Shown here one piece after another: positions 32,715 through 38,991 of a stretch of 38,991 bases of DNA. The DNA lies in the NCBI RefSeq assembly GCF_001419745.1, contig NZ_LIRJ01000030.1, positions 1 through 38,991 on the forward strand, read 5' to 3'. The notes under the pieces are model-generated. The model was given only the letters and a program-made list of their open reading frames with translations. It was not told where the DNA came from and searched no databases. Origin of the DNA: Streptomyces silaceus (GTDB lineage: Bacteria; Actinomycetota; Actinomycetes; Streptomycetales; Streptomycetaceae). Within the stretch, counting starts at the first letter, position 1, and each line of letters begins with the position of its first letter. The translations under genes were made by a program, and so were the position numbers.

Positions 32715-32763
32715 CTCGGGGCTCCGCCCCGGACCCCGCCCTCAGACGCCGGAGGGGCTGGAT
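32715..32763. repeat. dispersed Streptomyces intergenic repeat
   Basis: On the minus strand it reads CAGCCCCTCCGGCGTCTGAG, then GGCGGGGTCCGGGGCGGAGCCCC. I recall this as one of the commonest short repeats between genes in Streptomyces. It lies just past pncA and contains the stop codon of the gene at 32742-33074. Confidence 0.6.
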
Positions 32764-33074
32764 GTGGTTCGCCCCTGTCTCTTCAGCGCCCTGATCGGGT
32801 GCCACAGCTCCCGCGCGTCGTCCGGTGCCGTCCGCCATATCAGGCCGTCCGGGTGGTGCAGCACCGCCGTGACCTCGTCCGGCGTCGGCGGGTGGGTGTT
32901 GCCGCGCAGGTAGACCGCCCTCAGGCCGAGATTGCGGAGCCTGGTCAGGGCCCTCGCCCGGTTCACGGCGTGCACGATCATGCGGACCGTGCCGCCGCCC
33001 GGCGACGGGTTCGGCAGTGTCAGTGCCACCACCACGCTGCCGTTCGGCAGCTTGCAGAAACCTCCTGCGGACAT
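32742..33074 (-). CDS. conserved hypothetical protein
   Basis: A 110-residue soluble protein. It has an N-terminal beta-rich part (SVVVALTLPNPSPGGGTVRMIVHAVNRARALTRLRNLGLRAVYLRGN) and a C-terminal part with LIWRTAPDDARELWHPI. No transmembrane segment or signal is visible, and I recognise no family. The ATG at 33074 has a GGGGGTG stretch about 9 bases upstream. It sits downstream of the M6 protease on the same strand behind a terminator. Its last codons and stop lie in a dispersed repeat, so its true C-terminus may vary between strains. Confidence 0.7.
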   Translation of the reverse strand: MSAGGFCKLPNGSVVVALTLPNPSPGGGTVRMIVHAVNRARALTRLRNLGLRAVYLRGNTHPPTPDEVTAVLHHPDGLIWRTAPDDARELWHPIRALKRQGRTTSSPSGV

Positions 33075-33160
33075 GCGTCGTCACACCCCCGTGAGACATC
33101 GCGCCGGATCCCTGGCCGGACCCCGCGTCAATAAGAAATCCACAGCACGCACCTAAACAC

Positions 33161-33196
33161 GATCGGCCGCCGCCCGCTAGAGGGCGACGGCCGATC
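33161..33196 (-). terminator. terminator after M6 protease gene
   Basis: GATCGGCCG-CGCCC pairs with GGGCG-CGGCCGATC around GCTAGA, with one C-A mismatch, 26 bases past the protease stop. Confidence 0.85.
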
Positions 33197-33221
33197 ATGG
33201 CTTGACCTGCGATAACGCTAA

Positions 33222-35636
33222 TTACTTCTTCGAGGGACCCACCTGGACCGTGATCGTCGAGCCGTCCTTGGGCTGCTTGATGATCTTGATCTGGGTGTTG
33301 GTGTCAGTGACCTTGACACTTCCCGTGGGGTTCTCCTTGTACCAGTAGGTGCCCTTGCGGTCGTCGAAGACCGGGACGCCCTTCTGGGACTTGATCTTCA
33401 GCGCCACGTCCGCGTTGTGGAGCGTGAGCTTGTCCGTCGCGTACCTGCTGAACGGCGCGTCGAACGGCTGGATCTTGTTGCGCAGGAGCGTGCCGTCCTT
33501 CCACTTCAGCGGCTTCGCGTGCGCGTCGACCGGCAGGATCAGACCCTGGCCGGGGTGCTGGCTGGTGTTGTTGTCCTTCTGCGAGGTGTCCCACTGCCAG
33601 ACCAGCAGACCGGTCTGGTACGGGTAGTGCTCGACCCAGTCCGGACGCGACTGCGAGAAGCCGAAGTTGTACGGGCCGACCTTCAGGGTCTTGTCGTACG
33701 AGACGTACTGGCGGTTCTCGGCGAGGTAGTACTGGTCGTACTTCTTGGTGAAGGACTCGCCGATGCGCGAGAAGCCCTTCGCCGTCCAGCCGTTGTCGTC
33801 GCCCTCGGCACCGTCCTCGAAGAGCTTGGTGCCGTCCGCGGTGACCGCGAGGGCGTCGGCCGCGAAGCCCTTGCCGCCCGCGCCGCCGTCCGTGGAGTAA
33901 CGGAAGCGGACGTCGATCTTCTTGCCGGCGTAGGCGTCCAGCGGGAAGACGAGCTTCTTGTACGTGGCCGAGGCGCCGGTCAACGCGGGCTTGTCGCCGG
34001 CGTCACGGGTGATCGGCTTGCCGTCCGCGGTGCCGTCGATCGGCGCCCAGTTGGCGCCGCCGTCCGTGGAGACCTCGGTGTAGAGGTAGTCGTAGTTGGC
34101 CTCGATGTCCCACCAACCGTCCAGGGAGAGCTCGGCCTTGGACTTGCCGGTCAGGTCGACCGGGCGGGTCAGGGTGTTCTTGAGGTCGTCGCCCTGGTCG
34201 CTCCACCACTGCTTGGCGCCCTCGGTGGGCTTCACGACGTTGGTGGTGACGGACTTCTTCGGCAGGTCGACGACGAGCGCCTGGCGGTGCCGGGTGTTGT
34301 ACTCCGAGACGCCCAGCTTGTGCTCGGACGTCGTCGCGGCCTTGGCCTTGGCGTAGTCGAGCCAGCCCAGCTGGAACTTGTCCCAGGCGGTCATGTCGCC
34401 CGGCAGGTCGCCGATGGCGTCCTTGCCGGTGCCGAGCCAGGAGCCGGCCGACATCAGCGACCAGAAGCCGACCGAGTTCTCGCCCTTGCCCGTGGTGTCG
34501 TACAGGTCGGGCAGCCCGAGGTCGTGGCCGTACTCGTGGGCGAAGACGCCGAGGCCGCCGTTCTCCGGCTGCATCGTGTAGTCGCCGACCCAGATGCCCG
34601 AGTCGCCGATCTGGGTGCCGCCGGCCTTGTTGTTCGAGGGGCCGGTCTTGCCCGCGTCGTTGCCGTAGGCGTACCAGCGGTGCGCCCACAGGGCGTTCTC
34701 GCCCTCGACGCCGCCGCCGGCCGACTCGTCCTCGCCCGCGTGGACGATCTGGAAGTGGTCGATGTAGCCGTCGGGCTCGTTGAAGTCGCCGTCGCCGTCG
34801 AAGTCGTAACGGTCCCACTGGTCGTACTTGGCGAGGTCCGTCTTGATCTGCGCGTCCGTGCGGCCCTTGGCCTTCTGGTCCTTGGCCCAGGCGGTCACGC
34901 CGTCCTTGACCGCGTCCCAGACGTTCGGGCAGTTGGTGTCGCCGCAGTAGTTCGAGCCGTACCGGGCCTCGTTGTAGTCGACCTTGACCCAGTCGGAGAC
35001 CTCACCGTCGACCGAGTAGCGGCCCGAGGAGGTCTTCTCGTAGTAGGTCTTCAGGGACTCCTTCTGCTTGCCCTTGGAGTCCTTGCCCTTCCCGAAGTAC
35101 AGGTCCTGGAAGTGCTTCTGGTTGTAGTCCTTCTGCCAGGCCGTGCTGTTGTCCTTGGCACGGTCCGGCTTGGCTATCTTGTTGTGCAGCGGTCCCGGCT
35201 TGCCGCCGTACTTCTTGACCGGCTGCTCCGGGCCCTCGGGCCCGTCGGGGTCATACATGGTCGTGTCGTCGACCTTGTCCCCGAACTCCACCAGGATCGT
35301 GAAGATCTTGTCGGTCTTCTCCCGGCCCAGCTCGACGTACTTCTTGTCGTCGAGCTTGACGACCTTGGAGGCGCCCTTCTTCTGGACCTTGGCGTCGCCC
35401 GCGACGACCTGCTGCAGGGCGGCCTTGCGCTGCTGCGCCTGCTGCTTGCTGAAGGGTCCGTCGAGGTCGTGGTCGACCTGGGCCTTGGCCCGTGAGGGGT
35501 CCTGCCGGTCGACGGCCGGCGCCCCGCCCGAGGTGCCGGTGTCGGCCGTGGCGGTCGCCGCCGAGTACGTCGCGGCGGCCGCGGCCATCGCCACGGCCAC
35601 CGCGGTGGCTCTGAACGTCCGTGTTCTGGCTGTCAC
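33222..35636 (-). CDS. secreted M6 metalloprotease (immune inhibitor A-like)
   Basis: An 804-residue secreted zinc protease. A signal peptide spans about residues 1-31, with a likely cut after ATA. A propeptide follows. The catalytic domain carries HEYGHDLGLPD with zinc ligands His367 and His371 and catalytic Glu368; Asp377 is the likely third ligand. A calcium-type loop DFDGDGDFNEPDGYID lies at about 278-293. The C-terminal half contains MAM/jelly-roll-like beta domains (WWDIEANYDYLYTEVSTDGG). The start is GTG at 35636 with GGGAGG about 10 bases upstream; the longer in-frame ORF to 35927 is not coding-like. InhA-type proteases degrade extracellular proteins. Confidence 0.92.
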   Translation of the reverse strand: MTARTRTFRATAVAVAMAAAAATYSAATATADTGTSGGAPAVDRQDPSRAKAQVDHDLDGPFSKQQAQQRKAALQQVVAGDAKVQKKGASKVVKLDDKKYVELGREKTDKIFTILVEFGDKVDDTTMYDPDGPEGPEQPVKKYGGKPGPLHNKIAKPDRAKDNSTAWQKDYNQKHFQDLYFGKGKDSKGKQKESLKTYYEKTSSGRYSVDGEVSDWVKVDYNEARYGSNYCGDTNCPNVWDAVKDGVTAWAKDQKAKGRTDAQIKTDLAKYDQWDRYDFDGDGDFNEPDGYIDHFQIVHAGEDESAGGGVEGENALWAHRWYAYGNDAGKTGPSNNKAGGTQIGDSGIWVGDYTMQPENGGLGVFAHEYGHDLGLPDLYDTTGKGENSVGFWSLMSAGSWLGTGKDAIGDLPGDMTAWDKFQLGWLDYAKAKAATTSEHKLGVSEYNTRHRQALVVDLPKKSVTTNVVKPTEGAKQWWSDQGDDLKNTLTRPVDLTGKSKAELSLDGWWDIEANYDYLYTEVSTDGGANWAPIDGTADGKPITRDAGDKPALTGASATYKKLVFPLDAYAGKKIDVRFRYSTDGGAGGKGFAADALAVTADGTKLFEDGAEGDDNGWTAKGFSRIGESFTKKYDQYYLAENRQYVSYDKTLKVGPYNFGFSQSRPDWVEHYPYQTGLLVWQWDTSQKDNNTSQHPGQGLILPVDAHAKPLKWKDGTLLRNKIQPFDAPFSRYATDKLTLHNADVALKIKSQKGVPVFDDRKGTYWYKENPTGSVKVTDTNTQIKIIKQPKDGSTITVQVGPSKK

Positions 35637-35716
35637 TTGATGAGATCCTCCCCCGCGCCCGCGCGAAAATGGCCGGACCGAGATCCCGGTCGGAGGAGGT
35701 CCGCGCGCGATGTACG

Positions 35717-35730
35717 CGTCACAAGTGACG
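35717..35730. promoter_or_regulatory. 14-bp palindrome upstream of M6 protease
   Basis: CGTCAC-AA-GTGACG, a perfect palindrome about 81 bases before the protease start, at a place where an operator would lie. No regulator family recognised. Confidence 0.4.
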
Positions 35731-35765
35731 ACATTCGACCGGAAGTACGGGAGAAAAGACAGACC

Positions 35766-35795
35766 TTGACTTGAACAGGCCAAGTGCACTATGTA
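35766..35795 (+). promoter_or_regulatory. candidate vegetative promoter
   Basis: TTGACT and TATGTA separated by 18 bases, pointing right. It lies in the 460-base intergenic region 35637-36096 and could drive the small membrane protein at 36097, with a leader of about 295 bases. Apart from this and the palindrome, I see only small hairpins such as GTCCGG...CCGGAC near 35797-35820. Confidence 0.35.
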
Positions 35796-36096
35796 GACGT
35801 CCGGGTCCGCTATCCGGACGTGGGGCACTCCCCCACGGAGAAGACCAACGGGCGCGCCGGACCGTCCACTTGATGGACGCCATGAACCCGTGCGCCCCCT
35901 GTGCTCCGGCACCGTGGGTAAGGTCACGCTTACCGCTCGTTCCCGTCGGGCAGACAGCGGAATAGAGTCAATGGAACAGAGTCAATCGACGGTGCGCCAC
36001 AGCGCGAGGCGGCACATCCCAAGTCGTCGCCGTCGAGCACCCTTTGATTCGCAAATGACCAGATCACCATCTGCTGTCCCGAGGACGGATCCCGTC

Positions 36097-36390
36097 ATGC
36101 CTCGTCCCATGCCTCGTCCGACCGCCGCGCAGATCGCCTACGGCGCCGTGACCGTCGTCTTCTCCACACTCGCCATGCTGCTTCTGTCCCAGACGAGTTC
36201 GGGCGTGGGAATCATGGTGATAGCCCTTGCCGCGCTCGGCCTCGGCCTACTCGTCGCGATGACGGTCCCGTTGCCCGGGCCGGCCCCCTCGGCCGCCCGC
36301 GCGTCGTCCAAGACGGCGCCCGCGCACGACCGCGTCCCGGCGCAGCGCGCCGTGCTCGCCGAGTCCGTGCGCGAACCCGCGGGTCCGTGA
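36097..36390 (+). CDS. small two-helix membrane protein
   Basis: A 97-residue protein with two hydrophobic segments (about residues 12-30 and 35-55; AAQIAYGAVTVVFSTLAMLLLS and GIMVIALAALGLGLLVAMTVP), then a Ser/Ala/Pro-rich basic tail. No known family recognised. The ATG at 36097 is preferred because GAGGACGGA precedes it; an in-frame ATG at 36055 would add 14 residues and two more in-frame starts lie further up. It is convergent with the RDD gene and ends before a shared terminator. Confidence 0.65.
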   Translation: MPRPMPRPTAAQIAYGAVTVVFSTLAMLLLSQTSSGVGIMVIALAALGLGLLVAMTVPLPGPAPSAARASSKTAPAHDRVPAQRAVLAESVREPAGP

Positions 36391-36397
36391 CACGAGA

Positions 36398-36426
36398 CGG
36401 CGGGCCCGTGTACCACGAGCCCGCCG
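36398..36426. terminator. bidirectional terminator
   Basis: CGGCGGGC/GCCCGCCG outer stem plus CGTG/CACG inner stem around TAC with one C-A mismatch, between the small membrane protein gene and the first RDD gene. Confidence 0.75.
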
Positions 36427-36470
36427 GAAGAGACGCCGCCGCGTCCGGGTGACCCCCGGACCAGCACCTG

Positions 36471-37184
36471 TCAGACGCTGACCACCACCGTCTTGGCGGC
36501 CTTGTCGTGCAGGCCCTGCTTGTACGGCTTGTCGAAGAAGCTCCAGCCGCCGCTGATCGCCGTCCAGATGCAGGCGCAGCAGAAGGCGAACGGCAGCCAG
36601 AGCACGGCCGCGCGGGCGAGCGCGGTCTGCAGGGTCGGCGTGGCGCCGTCGCTGAGGTTCGCGACGCGCATCCCGAGCCACTTCTTGCCGAGCGTCTGCC
36701 CGGTCCTGGACATCGTGAAGGTGTCGTACGCGATGTAGAGCACGGCGGCCAGCAGGGACTGGCCGAACGACTTGCCCGTGTTCACCTTGTCCGGGTCGAT
36801 GTCGTACTCGGCCGTGCCGAACAGCCACGACAGCAGGCTGACGACGATGCCCACCAGAATCATGTCGATGATGCGGGCGAGGACACGCTTTCCGCTGTCG
36901 GCCAGAGGGGGCATTCCGGCGAGGGGATCCCCGCCGCCGTAGCCGCCCTGTCCACCGCCGTAGGGGTCGCCCCCGTAGGGCGGCGGCGGGGCGCCGTAGG
37001 GGGAACCGCCACCGGCACCCGGGGGCGGGGTCCCACCGCCCGGCGGCGGGCTGCCGTAGGGCGAGCCGCCGCCCGGGGGCGGGGTGTCGTAGGGGGATCC
37101 GCCGCCCTGCGGAGGCTGCTGCGGCGGCTGCTTGCCGAACGGGTCGTCGTCCGGCGGCGGGTATTGCGGCGGTTCGGTGCTCAT
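36471..37184 (-). CDS. RDD family membrane protein
   Basis: A 237-residue protein. Residues 1-95 are a disordered Pro/Gly/Gln/Tyr-rich tail with repeated GGGSPYG units. The RDD domain follows, with GKRVLARIIDMILVGIVVSLLSWLF as helix 1 (Arg and Asp pair of the family), DTFTMSRTGQTLGKKWLGMRV between helices 2 and 3, and DKPYKQGLHDKAAKTVVV at the end. About three to four membrane helices are expected. RDD proteins have no agreed function; some are thought to be ion transporters. It lies 86 bases downstream of a second RDD gene on the same strand. The ribosome site is weak. Confidence 0.9.
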   Translation of the reverse strand: MSTEPPQYPPPDDDPFGKQPPQQPPQGGGSPYDTPPPGGGSPYGSPPPGGGTPPPGAGGGSPYGAPPPPYGGDPYGGGQGGYGGGDPLAGMPPLADSGKRVLARIIDMILVGIVVSLLSWLFGTAEYDIDPDKVNTGKSFGQSLLAAVLYIAYDTFTMSRTGQTLGKKWLGMRVANLSDGATPTLQTALARAAVLWLPFAFCCACIWTAISGGWSFFDKPYKQGLHDKAAKTVVVSV

Positions 37185-37270
37185 GGCCCGAGTCGACCGC
37201 GACGGCCCCCGCTCCGCATCCGGCGAGCGGCTGACCGGGTTACCGGGCGGCCGTCCGGGTCACCCGGCGC

Positions 37271-38854
37271 TCACCCCGCGACGAAGGTGTTCGCCGCCTT
37301 GTCGTGCCAGCACTGCCGCCACGGCCGGTCGAAGACGCACCACAGCACGCCGACGACGCCGATCACCAGGACGCCGGGCACGCTGTACACCAGCCAGCGC
37401 TTGAGCGCCGCCCCGAACGCCGGCGGCTCGTGCTCCTCGATGTCCCGCACCTCGATGCCGCACACCTTCTTGCCGAGGGTGCGGCCCCACTTGGCGGTGG
37501 GCAGCGCCTCATAGACGACGCCGAAGAGCAGCAGGACGGCGAGGATGATGCCGAGGTAGCCGGCCGTGGTGCCGTCGAGCAGCCAGACCGTGGTCTTCTC
37601 GCCGGAGAGCTTCGCCGCGTCGATCTTGCCGTCGATGTGGTCGGCGGCCTTGGTGCCGAGCGGCAGCGCGGCGGCGCCGGTGACGGCGACGAGGACGACG
37701 GTGTCGACGAGCCGCGCGGCAAGGCGCCGGCCGAGTCCGGCGGGCCGGGCGGCGGCCTGGGCCTGGGCGGCCGCGAGGAACGGGTCCTGGGTGACCGGCT
37801 TCCAGGGCACGACGGGCTGTCCCTCGTCCTGCCCGCCGGCGGCGGGCGCGGCCGGGGGCTGCGCGAGCTGGTGGACCTGCTGGGCCCAGGAGGGCGAGCC
37901 GCCGCCGGGCCCGGAGGTGACGGGCGCGGGCAGGCCGCTCTGCTGCGGGACGGCGGGCTGCGCGGGCGCGGCGGCCTGCTGGGGCTGCGCGGGCGCGGGC
38001 GTCTGCGGCGGTACGGAGGTCTGCTGGGGCACGGCCGACTGCGCGGCGGCGGCCCGGGCGCCCCGCTGTCCGGACGTGGGGCGGATGGCGCGGATCGCCA
38101 TGGTGCCGTCGGTGCCGGCCGAGGCGGCGGGCGTGGCCTGTCCCCCGGGCTTGTGGGCCGCGGGGGCGGACGCCGACGGCCGCACCGGCCCGGTGGGCCG
38201 ACGGAACGTCACGGTGCCCTCGCCCGAGGGCGGCTGGGCGGCGCCCGGGGGCGTGGCGGCGGGCTGGGCCGCGCCCGGCTGCTTCACGTTCGGCTGCGCG
38301 GCGCCCGGCTTCGCGGCGCCCGGCTTCATGGCGCGGATCGCGACGGTGCCGGGGTTGCCGTCGTCGTGCCCGGGCTCGGGGGACGCGGGGGCGGCCTCCG
38401 CGCGGGGCGCGGTGTCGCCCGGCACGCGCGGGTCGGCGGCCTGGCCCGGCGGGGAGCCCCAGGACACCCGGCGCTCCTGGTCGCCGCCGAGGCCGGACTG
38501 ACGGGCGGCGTCGGCCTGCCAGGCGGAGGCGGGCTCGGGCCGGGCGCCGTGCTGGTCGGCCGCTTCGGGCCGCGCGGCCTGCGCGGACTGCGCGGCCTGG
38601 TCGGTCTGCGGGTCCTCGTCGAAGAAGTGCGGGCCCGTCTCCTCCACGGCGGGCGGCCCCGCGGCCCCCGTGCCCGCCCCGGAGCCCGCGCCGGGCGGGG
38701 CCGGCAGCGGTTCGCCGTCGGACGGCGCGGGACGGCTCGTACCGGGCACCCAGGCGGCACCGTTCCAGTACCGGACATATCCGGGAATGGACGGGTCGGG
38801 GTAGTAGCCTTCGCGCGGCCGGTCGTCGCCTGGGGCCGGAGTTGGGGCGCTCAT
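37271..38854 (-). CDS. DUF2510-RDD membrane protein with long disordered linker
   Basis: A 527-residue protein with three parts. Residues 14-42 are a DUF2510 motif (GYYPDPSIPGYVRYWNGAAW). Residues about 43-370 are a Pro/Ala/Gln-rich disordered linker containing three copies of a short motif: GTVAIRAMK at 169-177, GTVTFRR at 213-219 and GTMAIRAIR at 250-258. The C-terminal 150 residues are an RDD domain (GLGRRLAARLVDTVVLVAV helix 1, KWGRTLGKKVCGIEVRDIE, DRPWRQCWHDKAANTFV). The ATG at 38854 follows GGGACGGAC; the frame continues to 38968 without a better start. The DUF2510 and RDD combination is common in actinobacteria, but the function is unknown. Confidence 0.88.
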   Translation of the reverse strand: MSAPTPAPGDDRPREGYYPDPSIPGYVRYWNGAAWVPGTSRPAPSDGEPLPAPPGAGSGAGTGAAGPPAVEETGPHFFDEDPQTDQAAQSAQAARPEAADQHGARPEPASAWQADAARQSGLGGDQERRVSWGSPPGQAADPRVPGDTAPRAEAAPASPEPGHDDGNPGTVAIRAMKPGAAKPGAAQPNVKQPGAAQPAATPPGAAQPPSGEGTVTFRRPTGPVRPSASAPAAHKPGGQATPAASAGTDGTMAIRAIRPTSGQRGARAAAAQSAVPQQTSVPPQTPAPAQPQQAAAPAQPAVPQQSGLPAPVTSGPGGGSPSWAQQVHQLAQPPAAPAAGGQDEGQPVVPWKPVTQDPFLAAAQAQAAARPAGLGRRLAARLVDTVVLVAVTGAAALPLGTKAADHIDGKIDAAKLSGEKTTVWLLDGTTAGYLGIILAVLLLFGVVYEALPTAKWGRTLGKKVCGIEVRDIEEHEPPAFGAALKRWLVYSVPGVLVIGVVGVLWCVFDRPWRQCWHDKAANTFVAG

Positions 38855-38991
38855 GTCCGTCGTCCCGTATCTGCTCGGGGGTCTACTGGAGGGTCCACAT
38901 CTATCAGACCGGCGTGTCCCACCGGGCGGGTCCCGTCCTACGGACCACTTTCCGGGCACGCTCCCCACACCTCCCCGGCGCCCCTCCCCAC

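Noticed and set aside
35637..35927. N-terminal extension of the M6 protease ORF
   Set aside because: The extension destroys the signal peptide position and is antisense-like; GTG at 35636 has a good ribosome site.

Overview
The window is a very GC-rich chromosomal segment from a streptomycete. Codons end almost always in G or C, starts are often GTG, and strong GC-rich terminator hairpins separate the genes. From memory the gene order resembles the Streptomyces core-chromosome stretch that carries nagF/nagE1/nagE2, rph, cysM/cysO, clpS and pncB; I could not align it. I find 40 protein genes, one tRNA, two riboswitches, one cysteine leader peptide, three DasR-type operators, twelve terminator hairpins and several repeats. 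There is no CRISPR array, no insertion sequence, no prophage and no biosynthetic gene cluster.

Layout. 1-9.6 kb: envelope genes: a DUF445 membrane protein, a membrane-anchored SGNH hydrolase, a DUF1707/LiaF-like protein, an ABC-2 exporter (one ATPase and two permeases), and divergently a large class A penicillin-binding protein. 9.6-13.2 kb: a guanidinium exporter (sugE/gdx) under a guanidine-III riboswitch, an orphan GroES-like protein, a DUF3618 protein, a Bcp peroxiredoxin and a ProP-like MFS transporter. 13.2-14.7 kb: two overlapping paralogous HNH-endonuclease genes ending eight bases before a tRNA-Leu(UAG). 14.7-16.7 kb: rdgB, a small lipoprotein and rph. 16.7-21 kb: the N-acetylglucosamine PTS (nagF, nagE1, nagE2) with DasR operators, then an unassigned TIM-barrel-like enzyme.

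21-27.6 kb: a metallo-beta-lactamase-fold hydrolase, a membrane-anchored PemK/MazF-like protein, then the protein-bound-sulfur cysteine route: cysO and cysM behind a cysteine leader peptide, and mec further along. A cobalamin-riboswitch-controlled B12 importer (btuF-btuC-btuD) sits between mec and cysO. 27.7-33.1 kb: an amino-acid permease, DUF2017, clpS, and divergently the NAD-salvage pair pncB and pncA, then a small conserved protein. 33.2-39 kb: a secreted M6 (immune inhibitor A) metalloprotease, a small membrane protein and two RDD membrane proteins with long disordered N-termini.

How parts work together. NagF (EIIB) would pass phosphate to the NagE1/NagE2 channels, with DasR as the presumed repressor. 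CysO carries sulfur as a C-terminal thiocarboxylate, CysM builds cysteine on it and Mec releases the cysteine. BtuFCD imports cobalamin when the riboswitch is ligand-free. PncA and PncB feed nicotinamide into NAD synthesis. The most interesting points are the RNA and peptide switches, CysO ending in Gly-Gly-Met-Arg rather than Gly-Gly, the HNH pair coupled to a rare-codon tRNA, and tandem repeats that copy the stop-codon context of two genes.
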